DNA from: Variovorax sp. OAS795
Lineage (GTDB): Bacteria > Pseudomonadota > Gammaproteobacteria > Burkholderiales > Burkholderiaceae_C
Direction of reading: 5' to 3'
Assembly: GCF_040546685.1 (NCBI RefSeq)
Contig: NZ_JBEPOH010000001.1
Location: 2,108,001-2,172,000 of the forward strand
DNA length: 64,000 bases
Shown here: positions 18,045-28,948 of the stretch, one piece after another
Numbering within the stretch: the stretch's first letter is position 1
Layout: every line of letters starts with the position of its first letter
Translations under genes and position numbers: made by a program
The notes under the pieces: generated by a model
The model's database searches: none
What the model was told of the DNA's origin: nothing
Seen by the model: the letters and a program-made list of their open reading frames with translations, nothing else

Positions 18045-18904
18045 GCCGCCGGCCTCACGCCGAAGCGCATGCCACGTTCGCGCAGCCAGCGCCGGTAGGT
18101 GACCGAAGAGGTGTCGCCGCGCGTCGGCGTCTCGGCGCGGCCTTCGAGCGGCATGCGCTTGAAGGCATGGTTCTCCAGGATCGGCTTGTCCTGCCCGAAG
18201 ATCGCCTGCTGGAACGCAATGAGCTCGGCATCGGTCGACGTGTCGTCGTAGCAGGCCAGGAGCGTGTGGGCGATCACATGCTCGTCGTCCAGCGGTTGCA
18301 GGAACAGGCCGATGGCGTCGAGTGCGCCGTCGCGCGAGCTCGACTTGTAGAGCATGGCGGTGAGCGGCTGCATCACCCGGTACTTGTAGATCACCTCGCT
18401 GCCGCTGCCATGGGCGGCCGAGGCGCGCGGTTGCCAGAAGCGGCAATCGGTGGCCCAGATCTCGCGCGTGGCGGGATCGACCTGCACCTGGTAGCGGGCC
18501 ACCTCGGTGTGCGGCACCTGGCCCAGAATGCCGCCGTGCACGAAGGGGAAGTGCGCCATGTCGAGAAAGTTCTCGATCACGCGCAGGCGCGACACGGCCA
18601 CGCCGATGCCGCCGCAATCGACGGTGCGGCGCCCGGCTTCGCCGTATTCCGGAAAGTCGAACAGCGGCCTGGCCGGCTTGCCGCCGGGGCAGACCCAGAG
18701 ATAGCCGTGGCGCGACTGGACCGCCAGAACCTGCGAGCCCAGGCGGCATTGCGGCTTTCCGGACGCATCGCGCCACAGGTGAAGCGTTTCGCCGAGCAGC
18801 CGCACGGGGCGGGGCGCTGTGTCGCTGGTGCCGGCCAATGCGGCGGCGGGGCCGGCGACCAGCCAGTCGTCGAGCATGTTGGGGTCGTCGGTGTTGAAGG
18901 GCAT
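18041..18904 (-). CDS. Rieske-type oxygenase catalytic protein lacking the Rieske cluster ligands
   Basis: A 287-residue protein resembling the alpha subunit of VanA-like aromatic demethylases. It has the opening LDDWLVAGPAAAL and the mononuclear iron site ENFLDMAHFPFVH (His118-x4-His123 after Asn112/Asp115). The QDKPILENHAFKRMPLEGR stretch could supply the third ligand (Asp239 or Glu244), and the ending is SVTYRRWLRERG. The region that should hold CxH and CxxH runs from LLGETLHLWRDASGKPQC directly into HGYLWVCPGG, so the cluster-binding subdomain is missing. A separate Rieske protein is encoded 18 bases upstream. I infer that the two proteins act together as a split oxygenase. The start MPFNTDDPNM lies at 18904. 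Confidence 0.85.
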   Translation of the reverse strand: MPFNTDDPNMLDDWLVAGPAAALAGTSDTAPRPVRLLGETLHLWRDASGKPQCRLGSQVLAVQSRHGYLWVCPGGKPARPLFDFPEYGEAGRRTVDCGGIGVAVSRLRVIENFLDMAHFPFVHGGILGQVPHTEVARYQVQVDPATREIWATDCRFWQPRASAAHGSGSEVIYKYRVMQPLTAMLYKSSSRDGALDAIGLFLQPLDDEHVIAHTLLACYDDTSTDAELIAFQQAIFGQDKPILENHAFKRMPLEGRAETPTRGDTSSVTYRRWLRERGMRFGVRPAA

Positions 18905-18922
18905 GAAGTTCTTTTTTTTCCG

Positions 18923-19615
18923 TCAGGCTGACGGCTGCGATGCCTCGATCTCGCCGCGCAGCACGCGCGCGGCGATGTGCAGCGCCTTCATCGCTTCGGA
19001 GCCCAGCGCGGCCGCGGTCCAGAGGTGGATGAAAGCCAGCCGGGGTTGCGCATCGAGCACCAGCGCCGCGGTGTCCACCTGCCCGAGCGCGCCGCGGAGG
19101 GCGGGAGACGACGCATCCGGCGCGAAACCCCGGCTCGCGAGCGCGTCGCGCACGCCGGCTGCATCGGCGCGCACCGAGAGCGTGCGGCAGAAGGTCCAGC
19201 CCGGCGGCACGGCATCGTCGAGCGCCGGAGCGGATGGCGGCGCCGCATCCGCAAGATTGACCCACAGCATGCCGGCCGCCTCGATGGCGCTGAAGGTCTT
19301 CGCGCAGACGGCGGGCGGGGTCATGTCGGGGTGCGCAGGAATGCGCATGCACTGGCCGCTGCCCGCGGCGTACTGCCAGCCGTGGTACGCACAGGCGAGG
19401 CGGTTTTCCACCACGCGCCCCAGCGTGAGGCGCACGCTGCGGTGCGGGCAGCGGTTTTCCCACGCCTGCACCGTGCCGTCGGCCGAGCGCCAGAGCGCGA
19501 TTTCCTGGCCTTGCGCAAAGCCGGCGGCGATGTTGGCGCCGGGGCGCAGCCCGGCCGAGCGTGCCACCGGATGCCAGGTCGAAATGCTGCTGTCTGTGCT
19601 GCTGTCTGCGCTCAT
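18923..19615 (-). CDS. Rieske [2Fe-2S] protein, probable partner of the split oxygenase
   Basis: A 230-residue protein starting at 19615. Residues about 14-105 form a Rieske domain: WHPVARSAGLRPG, then RCPHRSVRLTLG and ACAYHGWQYAAG, giving cluster ligands Cys56, His58, Cys75 and His78. It continues with KTFSAIEAAGMLWVNLAD as in oxygenase alpha subunits. After that there is no mononuclear-iron motif of the D-x2-H-x4-H type; the last 100 residues (FCRTLSVRADAAGVRDALASRGF and onward) are unassigned. It is first in the leftward run and divergent from aroQ (74 bases). It is longer than a simple ferredoxin and probably docks to the catalytic protein next door. Confidence 0.85.
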   Translation of the reverse strand: MSADSSTDSSISTWHPVARSAGLRPGANIAAGFAQGQEIALWRSADGTVQAWENRCPHRSVRLTLGRVVENRLACAYHGWQYAAGSGQCMRIPAHPDMTPPAVCAKTFSAIEAAGMLWVNLADAAPPSAPALDDAVPPGWTFCRTLSVRADAAGVRDALASRGFAPDASSPALRGALGQVDTAALVLDAQPRLAFIHLWTAAALGSEAMKALHIAARVLRGEIEASQPSA

Positions 19616-19689
19616 GATGCGCGTTACCTTATCGCAAGTCGCTGGCAGGGCGCTCGCCCATAATGGCGGCTCGCTTCGACGCCATCATC

Positions 19690-20127
19690 ATGAAAATACT
19701 CGTCCTCAACGGCCCCAATCTCAACCTGCTCGGCACGCGCGAGCCAGAGCAATACGGACGCGACACGCTGACCGACGTCGAGCGCCTGTGCGCCGCGGCG
19801 GGTGCAAAGCACGGCGTGGAGATCGAATGCCGCCAGTCGAACCACGAAGGCGTGCTGATCGACTGGATCCAGGAGGCGGGCCGCGAGGTGGCCGCAGGCA
19901 GCATGCTCGGGGTGGTGATGAACCCGGGCGCCTACACGCACACATCGATTGCGCTGCACGACGCGATCAAGGGCGCGAGCGTGCCGCTGATCGAGCTGCA
20001 CATCTCGAACGTGCACGCGCGCGAGGAGTTTCGCCACCGCTCTTACATTTCGCCCGCCGCGCGCGGCATCATCGTGGGGCTCGGCGTCAAAGGCTACGCA
20101 CTGGCGATCGCCGCACTGGTGCCCTGA
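19690..20127 (+). CDS. aroQ: 3-dehydroquinate dehydratase, type II
   Basis: A 145-residue cytoplasmic shikimate-pathway enzyme converting 3-dehydroquinate to 3-dehydroshikimate. The ATG at 19690 gives [19 protein letters not shown], the canonical type II N-terminus with the catalytic tyrosine shortly after in [43 protein letters not shown] and [21 protein letters not shown] complete the active site. Length is typical of the dodecameric family. It is monocistronic as far as can be seen, divergent from the Rieske gene and convergent with spoVR. Confidence 0.97.
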   Translation: MKILVLNGPNLNLLGTREPEQYGRDTLTDVERLCAAAGAKHGVEIECRQSNHEGVLIDWIQEAGREVAAGSMLGVVMNPGAYTHTSIALHDAIKGASVPLIELHISNVHAREEFRHRSYISPAARGIIVGLGVKGYALAIAALVP

Positions 20128-20164
20128 GGGCTCGACGCCCCTGCGAACACCCGCCATCAGCGGG

Positions 20165-21704
20165 TCAGTCGTTCTGCTTGGGAGCGGCGGCCTTCCAGCT
20201 GCGGGTGATATGGCCGTGCGCATCGACGCTTTCCAGATGAACGTCGAAGCCCCACAGCCGCGCCACGTGCTTCAGCACTTCTTCCGCATCGTCGTGCAGC
20301 GGCAGGTTGTTGCGCTGCGTGTGGCGCAGCGTCAAGGCCCGATCGCCGCGCATGTTGACATTCCACACCTGGATGTCGGGCTCCCTGCTGCCGATGTCGT
20401 ACTGGCGTGACAGCGATTCTCTCAGCGCGTGATAGCCGCTGTCGTCGTGAATGGCGGACACCTCGAGCTCGGGTTCGCTCTGGTGGTCGCGGATCGCGAA
20501 CAGCCTGAAATCGCGCATGGTCTTGGGGCTCAGGAACTGGCCCACAAAGCTCTCGTCCTTGAAGTTGCGCATCGCGTAGTCGAGCGTCTTGACCCAGTCG
20601 GTGCCGGCGAAATCGGGGAACCAGCGCCGGTCTTCCTCGGTCGGGTTTTCGCACACGCGCCGCAGCTCGGTGAACATCGAGAAGCCGAGCGCGTAGGGGT
20701 TGATGCCACTGTAGGCACGGTGTCCGACCGGCGGCTGGAAGATCACGCCGGTGTGCGAACTGAGCCATTCCATCATGAAGCCGTCGGCAAGCTGGCCGCG
20801 GTCGTACATGGTGTTGAGCAGGGTGTAGTGCCAGAACGTGGCCCAGCCCTCGTTCATGACCTGCGTCTGGCGCTGCGGATAGAAATACTGCGCGATCTTG
20901 CGCACGATGCGCACCACCTCGCGCTGCCAGGGTTCGAGCAGCGCGGCATTCTTCTCGAAGAAATAGAGCAGGTTCTCCTGCGGTTCGGAAGGAAAGCGGC
21001 GGGACGCGTCGGACTTCCGTGGCTTGCTCGCTCTTGCGGGGCAGGGTGCGCCAGAGGTCATTGACCTGCTGCTGCATGTGGCGCTCGCGTTCGGCGCGCT
21101 GTGCGCCTTCGCGCGCGAGCGACCGCTTCTGCGGCCGGCGGTAGCGGTCGACGCCGTAGTTCATCAGCGCATGGCAGGAGTCGAGCAGCTGCTCGACGGC
21201 GTCGACGCCGTGGCGTTCCTCGCATTCGGCAATGTAGTGGCGCGCGTACACCAGGTAGTCGATGATGGACGAGGCATCGGTCCACATCCGGAACAGGTAG
21301 TTGCCCTTGAAGAAGCTGTTGTGGCCGTAGGCCGCATGCGCGATCACCAGGGCCTGCATGGCCATGGTGTTTTCTTCCATCAGGTAGGCAATGCAGGGGT
21401 CGGAGTTGATGACGATCTCGTAGGCCAGTCCCATGTGGCCGCGGCGGTAGTTCTTCTCGGTGGCAATGAACTGCTTGCCGTACGACCAATGCCTGTAGAT
21501 CATGGGCATGCCGACGCTCGCATAGGCGTCCATCATCTGCTCGGCGGTGATCACCTCGAGCTGGTTCGGATACACATCGAGCCCGAAGCCCCTGGCCGTC
21601 TTCGCGATCTCGGTGTGGTAGGTCTCGATGAGGTCGAAGGTCCAGTCCGAAGGGCTCGGCAGGCGCTCCAGGCGTTCCAGCGGAGGGTGGTCGAAGGTCG
21701 TCAT
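20165..21704 (-). pseudogene. SpoVR-family protein, interrupted by a frameshift
   Basis: The start at 21704 (MTTFDHPPLERLERLPSPSDW) opens a typical SpoVR N-terminal half: FGLDVYPNQLEVITAEQMMDAY, MIYRHWSYGKQF, AHAAYGHNSFFKGNYLF. After NDLWRTLPRKSEQATEVRR the frame runs into unrelated sequence, while the remaining half (ENLLYFFEKNAALLEPWQRE, MNEGWATFWHYTLL, ALGFSMFTELRR, through NNLPLHDDAEE) is found in another leftward frame ending at 20165. The junction lies near 20985-21015. The 1540-base span is one base over a multiple of three, which fits a one-base insertion or two-base deletion. It may be a sequencing error or a real lesion. Otherwise it is the third gene of the prkA-yeaH-spoVR cluster, coupled by an ATGA overlap. 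Confidence 0.85.
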
Positions 21705-22993
21705 GCGGGCACCCCTTCCTTCTTGAAGAGGTCGCGGAACACGGGGTAGATGTCCCGCGCGTCCGACACCTTGCGCATCGCGAAGTTGGGCTGTATGCCC
21801 TGCAGCTGCGCATATTCCTGCCAGAGGTTCTGCTCGGTTTCGGCGACCTGCACGTACGCGTAGTAGCGCACCACGGGCAGGATGTGGTCGACCAGCAGTT
21901 CGCGGCAGCGTCCGCTGTCCTGGTGCCAGTTGTCGCCGTCGCTGGCCTGCGCGCCGTACACGTTCCATTCGCCGCTCGGGTAGCGTGCCTTGATGATCTC
22001 GTCCATGAGCACCAGCGCGCTCGACACCACGGTGCCCCCGGTTTCCGTGGCGTGGAAGAATTCTTCCTCGGTCACTTCCTGCGCCTGCGTATGGTGGCGC
22101 AGGAACACGAGGTCGATGCGCTCGTAGTGGCGCGTGAGGAACATGTACAGCAGCATGAAGAAGCGCTTGGCCATGTCCTTGCGCGCCTCGTCCATCGAAC
22201 CCGACACGTCCATGAGGCAGAACATCACGGCCTTGGCGCTGGGCACCGGGGTCTTCACGCGGTTGCGGTAGCGCAGGTCGATGGGATCGATGTAGGGCAC
22301 GTGCCGCATGGTGCGGCGCATCTCTTCGATCCGCTCCTCGGTTTCGCGGATCTCGTTCTTGATGAGTCCTTGCGTGGCCTGCGGATGCGACTGCAGGTGC
22401 AGCAGGTGGGCTTCGAGGCGCTTGAGTTCCTTGCGCGGCTCGCCGCCGAGCGCAATTCGCCGGGCCAGGGCACCGCGCATCGAGCGCACCACGTGCAGGT
22501 TGTTGGGAGAGCCGTCGCTCGTGAAACCAGCCCGGTGGCTCTTCCATTCGGGCACCTCGGCGATCTGCGTGCGGATGAGATGCGGCAGCGCCAGGTCGTC
22601 GAAGAAGACGCGCATGAATTCCTCGCGCGTGAGGCGAAAGACGAAGTCGTCCTCGCCCTCGCCGCCGTCCCCGGCCTCGCCGCTGCCCGAGCCGCCGCCG
22701 GCCTGCCCCTCGGGCCGCGCGATGCGGTCGCCCTTGAGGTACTCCTGGTTGCCCGGGTGCACGTACTCGCGATCGCCGCCGCGCGCATGGCCGAACACGG
22801 GCTCGGACACGTCGTGGCGCGGCAGGGTGACATCTTCGCCTTGCTCGAGTTCGCGGATGTTGCGCCCGCTGACCGCACGCCGCACGGCCTCCTGGATCTG
22901 CCCCTTGTAGCGCCGGAGAAAGCGCTCGCGGTTGCCAATGGACTTGTTCTTGCCCGAAAGCCGGCGGTCGATGATCTGCTGCAGGATGGCCAC
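21701..22993 (-). CDS. yeaH: YeaH/YhbH-family protein (DUF444, UPF0229)
   Basis: A 430-residue protein beginning MAILQQIIDRRLSGKNKSIGNRERFLRRYK, the standard start of this family. A glycine-rich linker (EGQAGGGSGSGEAGDGGEG) is followed by a von Willebrand A-like domain: AVMFCLMDVSGSMDEARKDMAKRFF has the DxSxS metal site, and ETGGTVVSSALVLMDEII the later threonine region. It works with the PrkA/YeaG kinase and SpoVR in stress and stationary-phase responses; the molecular role is not established. It is 63 bases downstream of prkA and overlaps spoVR by four bases. Confidence 0.94.
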   Translation of the reverse strand: MAILQQIIDRRLSGKNKSIGNRERFLRRYKGQIQEAVRRAVSGRNIRELEQGEDVTLPRHDVSEPVFGHARGGDREYVHPGNQEYLKGDRIARPEGQAGGGSGSGEAGDGGEGEDDFVFRLTREEFMRVFFDDLALPHLIRTQIAEVPEWKSHRAGFTSDGSPNNLHVVRSMRGALARRIALGGEPRKELKRLEAHLLHLQSHPQATQGLIKNEIRETEERIEEMRRTMRHVPYIDPIDLRYRNRVKTPVPSAKAVMFCLMDVSGSMDEARKDMAKRFFMLLYMFLTRHYERIDLVFLRHHTQAQEVTEEEFFHATETGGTVVSSALVLMDEIIKARYPSGEWNVYGAQASDGDNWHQDSGRCRELLVDHILPVVRYYAYVQVAETEQNLWQEYAQLQGIQPNFAMRKVSDARDIYPVFRDLFKKEGVPA

Positions 22994-23056
22994 GATGATG
23001 TCAAAGCTCCTTGCAAAAAGGGGGCGAAGCCTTCGCCTCGCCGCTATGAACTGTCG

Positions 23057-24979
23057 CTACGAACTCTTGCGCACCCGCAGGTACCACTCGCAGAGCAGAC
23101 GCACCTGCTTGGCCGTATAGCCCTTCTCGACCATGCGGGTGACGAAATCTTCGTGCTTCTTCTGCTCGTCGGCGCTGCTCTTGGTGTTGAAGCTGATCAC
23201 CGGCAGGAGTTCCTCGGTGTTGGAGAACATCTTCTTCTCGATGACGGCCCGCAGCTTCTCGTAGCTGGTCCATGCGGGGTTGCGCCCGGCATTGCCGGCA
23301 CGCGCACGCAGCACGAAGTTGACGATCTCGTTGCGGAAGTCCTTCGGATTGCCGATGCCCGCGGGCCGCTCGATCTTCTCGAGTTCGGCGTTGAGCGAGG
23401 CGCGGTCGAACACCTCGCCGGTGTCTACGTCGCGGAACTCCTGGTCCTGGATCCAGTAGTCGGCGTAGGTGACGTAGCGGTCGAAGATGTTCTGGCCGTA
23501 TTCGCTGTAGCTCTCCAGGTAGGCGGTCTGGATCTCCTTGCCGATGAACTCGGCATAGCGCGGCGCCAGCAGCTCCTTGATGTAGCTGATGTATTTCTGC
23601 TCGGTTTCCGGCGGAAACTGCTCGCGCTCGATCTGCTGCTCGAGCACGTACATCAGGTGCACCGGGTTGGCCGCCACCTCGGAGCTGTCGAAGTTGAACA
23701 CCTTGGAGATGATCTTGAAGGCGAAGCGCGTGGAGACGCCGCTCATGCCTTCGTCGACCCCGGCGTAGTCACGGTACTCCTGGATCGACTTGGCCTTGGG
23801 GTCGGTGTCCTTGAGGTTCTCGCCGTCGTAGACCTGCATCTTGCTGTAGATGCTGGAGTTCTCGGGTTCCTTCAGGCGCGTGAGCACCGACAGCTGGGCC
23901 ATCATGCGCAGCGTGCCGGGCGCGCAGGGCGCCTTGGCCAGCGATGAGTTGCGCACCAGCTTCTCGTAGATCTTGATTTCTTCCGAGGCGCGCAGGCAGT
24001 AGGGCACCTTGACGATGTAGATCCGGTCGAGGAAAGCCTCGTTGTTCTTGTTGTTGCGGAACGCCTTCCATTCGCTCTCGTTGCTGTGCGCCAGCACGAT
24101 GCCGTCGAACGGAATGGCGCCGAAGCCTTCGGTGCCCTTGAAGTTGCCTTCCTGGGTGGCCGTGAGCAGCGGGTGCAGCACCTTGATGGGTGCCTTGAAC
24201 ATTTCCACGAATTCCAGCAGGCCCTGGTTGGCCAGGCACAGGCCACCCGAGTAGGCATAGGCGTCGGGATCGTCCTGCGCGTAGGTCTCTAGCTTGCGGA
24301 TGTCGATCTTGCCCACCAGCGAGGAGATGTCCTGGTTGTTCTCGTCGCCGGGCTCGGTCTTGGCGACCGCGATCTGCCGCAGCACCGACGGATAGCGCTT
24401 GACCACCTTGAACTGGCGAATGTCGCCGCCGTACTCCTCGAGCCGCTTGACGGCCCAAGGGGAAAGAATGCGGTTCAGGTAACGGCGGGGGATGCCGTAT
24501 TCCTTCTCGAGGATCTCGCCGTCCTCGACGGCGTCGAACAGGCCCAGAGGCGTTTCGTTGACCGGCGAGCCCTGGATCGCATAGAACGGCACGTGCTCCA
24601 TGAGCTGCTTCAGGCGCTCGGCGATCGAGCTCTTGCCGCCGCCGACGGGTCCGAGCAGGTAGAGGATCTGCTTTTTCTCCTCGAGTCCCTGCGCGGCATG
24701 CCTGAAGTACGACACCACCTGCTCGATGGCGTCCTCCATGCCGTAGAACTCCTTGAACGCCGGGTAGATCTTGATGACCTTGTTCGCGAAGATCCGCGAC
24801 AGCCGGGAATCGTTGCGCGTGTCGACCAGCTCGGGTTCGCCGATGGCCTTGAGCATCCGCTCGGAAGCAGTGGCATACGCTGTGGGATCGCGTTTGCAGA
24901 TATCCAGGTAGTCCTGCAGCGACAGGACCTCCTCGCGGGTGCGCTCGTAACGGGCGGCAAAGTTGCTGATCACATCCAT
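23057..24979 (-). CDS. prkA: PrkA/YeaG-family serine protein kinase
   Basis: The 640-residue protein has an AAA-type N-terminal domain with P-loop LGPVGGGKSSIAERL and sensor region FDGIVLAHSNESEW, and a C-terminal kinase-like part. I place the start at the ATG at 24979 because GGAGG lies seven bases before it; a GTG two codons earlier would have almost no spacing. The opening MDVISNFAARYERTREEVLSLQDYL is typical. It heads the prkA-yeaH-spoVR operon, widely conserved and linked to stationary phase and nitrogen stress in enterobacteria. The upstream 600-base AT-richer region probably holds its promoter. Confidence 0.95.
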   Translation of the reverse strand: MDVISNFAARYERTREEVLSLQDYLDICKRDPTAYATASERMLKAIGEPELVDTRNDSRLSRIFANKVIKIYPAFKEFYGMEDAIEQVVSYFRHAAQGLEEKKQILYLLGPVGGGKSSIAERLKQLMEHVPFYAIQGSPVNETPLGLFDAVEDGEILEKEYGIPRRYLNRILSPWAVKRLEEYGGDIRQFKVVKRYPSVLRQIAVAKTEPGDENNQDISSLVGKIDIRKLETYAQDDPDAYAYSGGLCLANQGLLEFVEMFKAPIKVLHPLLTATQEGNFKGTEGFGAIPFDGIVLAHSNESEWKAFRNNKNNEAFLDRIYIVKVPYCLRASEEIKIYEKLVRNSSLAKAPCAPGTLRMMAQLSVLTRLKEPENSSIYSKMQVYDGENLKDTDPKAKSIQEYRDYAGVDEGMSGVSTRFAFKIISKVFNFDSSEVAANPVHLMYVLEQQIEREQFPPETEQKYISYIKELLAPRYAEFIGKEIQTAYLESYSEYGQNIFDRYVTYADYWIQDQEFRDVDTGEVFDRASLNAELEKIERPAGIGNPKDFRNEIVNFVLRARAGNAGRNPAWTSYEKLRAVIEKKMFSNTEELLPVISFNTKSSADEQKKHEDFVTRMVEKGYTAKQVRLLCEWYLRVRKSS

Positions 24980-25592
24980 GGTCACGCCTCCATCAGGTCT
25001 GCGGGTTCAGTGGCCCCGAAAGCCTGCAGCCAAATGCGTCGCAACTTTTTAAAGGTGTGCCCGCCCATGGCTGCAAGCCGTGGAAAACTCCCTTAATCAC
25101 ATCTTCACAAACAGCATAAAGCAAAGAGTGCACCCGGAAAATTCTTTGTTAAATGAGAACCACAGTGCCGAGTAAAGTTTCCGAGGAAAACCCGCAGCAT
25201 TTGGCAATTCCAGCTAAATTTCAGGGTTCGGCAACCGAACTTCGCGCGACCCTTCCGTCCAGTGAAAATACCTATGGCGATCGGCATATGCAGCCATTGC
25301 ATCTTTTCCGGCGAAAGCACCTCCTAAAGAGCCTCATGCGGCCCAAAACGGTTACATACCAATAACGCGCCGCATCCTGTTTAGGTTTATTGCTCAATCG
25401 AAAAATATATAAAAGCAATCCCCGCGCCATCTTTTGATGGGCATGTCGCGCATGTGGGCGTGGGAAAGCGCGCCAAGGCGTGGTCAGCGTGTTTCCGGGG
25501 GGAAGGAACTGCCTTGGTGCGTGGCACCGAACAAGGTCGGTGGGCACCGTTCGCGTGCGCGAGGGTGGGCAGTGCGGGCGGGGAGGGAAGCG
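24980..25592. other. Gene-free intergenic region between prkA and the dnaJ terminator
   Basis: About 610 bases with clearly lower GC than the flanks from 25090 to 25430. Frames of 60-90 codons exist on both strands but have no recognisable protein character, so I call none. A small hairpin, GTTCGG-CAA-CCGAAC, lies at 25226-25240. The prkA ribosome site (GGAGG) lies at the left edge. I could not find a convincing sigma-54 or sigma-70 promoter by eye. A regulatory RNA or long leader for prkA is possible but unsupported. Confidence 0.6.
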
Positions 25593-25616
25593 GCCGGCGC
25601 AGCGTGCTGCGCCGGC
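25593..25616 (-). terminator. Strong hairpin after dnaJ, probable terminator of the grpE-dnaK-dnaJ region
   Basis: GCCGGCGCAGC and GCTGCGCCGGC are perfect 11-base arms around a two-base centre, 43 bases past the dnaJ stop at 25659. The T-tract expected for leftward termination is weak (CGCTTCCCTCCC follows), so a factor-assisted terminator or mRNA 3'-end stabiliser is also possible. Confidence 0.65.
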
Positions 25617-25658
25617 GGCATCAGGTGCGTGGGGCCGGCCTGTTGCTCAGCTGAAGGC

Positions 25659-26795
25659 TCAGCTGAAGAATTCCTTGGCCTTGTCGAGCCATCCCTTGTC
25701 GGTCGGGCTGTGCTTGTCCCCGCCCTTCTTGAGCGACTCGTCCAGGTCTTTCAGCAGCTTGCGCTGGTGCTCGGTGAGCTTGACCGGTGTCTCGACGCGC
25801 ACGTGGCAGTACAGGTCGCCCGGATAGCTCGAGCGCACGCCCTTGATGCCCTTGCCGCGCAGGCGGAACTGCTTGCCGCTCTGGGTGCCATCGGGGATGT
25901 CGATGGCCGCGGCGCCCTTGAGCGTGGGCACGCTGATCTCGCCGCCCAAGGCGGCGGTGGTCATGCTGACGGGCACCACGCAGTGCAGGTCGTCGCCGTC
26001 GCGCTCGAACAACTCATGCTTCTTGATGCGGATCTCGATGTAGAGGTCCCCGGGCGGGCCGCCATTGGTGCCGGGCTCGCCGTTGCCGGTGCTGCGGATG
26101 CGCATGCCGTCGTCGATGCCGGCCGGGATCTTGACCTCGAGCGTCTTGTTGTTCTTGATCTTTCCCTGGCCATGGCAGGTGGTGCAGGGCTCGGGAATGA
26201 TCTTGCCGCTGCCGTGGCAGGTGGGGCAGGTCTGTTGCACGCTGAAGAAGCCCTGGCGCATCTGCACTGCGCCGGCACCGTGACAGGTTGTGCAGGTTAT
26301 GGGCTTGGTGCCGGGTTTGGCGCCGGAGCCGTGGCAGGTGCCGCAGTCGTCCCAGCTCGGGATGCGGATCTGCGCTTCCTTGCCGTCGGCCGCTTCTTCC
26401 AGCGTGATCTCCATCGCGTAGCTCAGGTCGCTGCCGCGAAACACCTGGCGCCCGCCGCTGGTGCGGCCACGGCCGCCGCCGAACACGTCGCCGAAGATGT
26501 CGCCGAAGGCCTCGGCAAAGCCGCCGAAGCCATCGGCGCCCGGGCCGCCGCGCATGTTCGGGTCGACGCCGGCGTGGCCGTACTGGTCGTAGGCCGCGCG
26601 TTTCTGCCCGTCGGACAGCATTTCGTAGGCTTCCTTGACCTCCTTGAACTTGGCTTCGGCATCCTTGCTGGTGTCGCCGTGGTTGCGGTCCGGGTGGTGC
26701 TTCATCGCAAGCTTGCGATAAGCCTTCTTGATCTCCTCCTCGCTCGCGTTCTTGGGGACGCCGAGGGTTTCGTAGTAGTCGCGTTTTGTGGCCAT
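25659..26795 (-). CDS. dnaJ: Chaperone protein DnaJ
   Basis: This 378-residue type I Hsp40 stimulates DnaK ATPase and delivers substrates. The J domain is at the N-terminus with [10 protein letters not shown] (HPD motif), then a Gly/Phe-rich linker ([22 protein letters not shown]). Four zinc-binding repeats [24 protein letters not shown] and CTTCHGQG follow, then two substrate-binding beta domains ending near [19 protein letters not shown]. All expected parts are present and length is typical. It lies 97 bases downstream of dnaK, with a hairpin in the gap, and a strong inverted repeat follows the gene. Confidence 0.98.
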   Translation of the reverse strand: MATKRDYYETLGVPKNASEEEIKKAYRKLAMKHHPDRNHGDTSKDAEAKFKEVKEAYEMLSDGQKRAAYDQYGHAGVDPNMRGGPGADGFGGFAEAFGDIFGDVFGGGRGRTSGGRQVFRGSDLSYAMEITLEEAADGKEAQIRIPSWDDCGTCHGSGAKPGTKPITCTTCHGAGAVQMRQGFFSVQQTCPTCHGSGKIIPEPCTTCHGQGKIKNNKTLEVKIPAGIDDGMRIRSTGNGEPGTNGGPPGDLYIEIRIKKHELFERDGDDLHCVVPVSMTTAALGGEISVPTLKGAAAIDIPDGTQSGKQFRLRGKGIKGVRSSYPGDLYCHVRVETPVKLTEHQRKLLKDLDESLKKGGDKHSPTDKGWLDKAKEFFS

Positions 26796-26841
26796 GGCAG
26801 GTTCTGTCGGGGCGGGCGGGAAGCCGTAACTTGAAGCGAGA

Positions 26842-26875
26842 AAGGCTGGAGCACCCGCTCAGGTGATCCAGCCTT
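26842..26875 (-). promoter_or_regulatory. Hairpin in the dnaK-dnaJ intercistronic gap
   Basis: AAGGCTGGA and TCCAGCCTT form a nine-base stem, extended inside by CACC and GGTG around the loop CGCTCA. There is no T-run on the leftward side, so it reads better as a partial attenuator or RNA-stability element that lowers dnaJ relative to dnaK than as a full terminator. Its role is inferred from position. Confidence 0.5.
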
Positions 26876-26892
26876 GTAGGAAGGGCCGAGGA

Positions 26893-28830
<1,938 letters not shown>

Positions 28831-28948
28831 GTTCTTACTCCTGAAAGCCTGAAAAATATGTTGTTATGAACTTGTGGATAACCCGGCGCGATTCAAGGTA
28901 TGAAGCGGGGATTTCCTGTGGGAATCTTGTGTGCGGTTGCGCGCTCGA

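Noticed and set aside
22686-22760. A glycine-rich segment in YeaH as a sign of a foreign or repeat insertion.
   Set aside because: A low-complexity glycine/glutamate linker at this point is normal for the YeaH/YhbH family.
25105-25547. Three frames of 70-91 codons in the prkA-dnaJ gap.
   Set aside because: No ribosome sites, no recognisable motifs, and they overlap one another on both strands.
25645-25670. Tandem CTCAGCTGAAG copies at the dnaJ stop.
   Set aside because: Only two short copies, probably a local duplication of the 3' end; no function can be argued.
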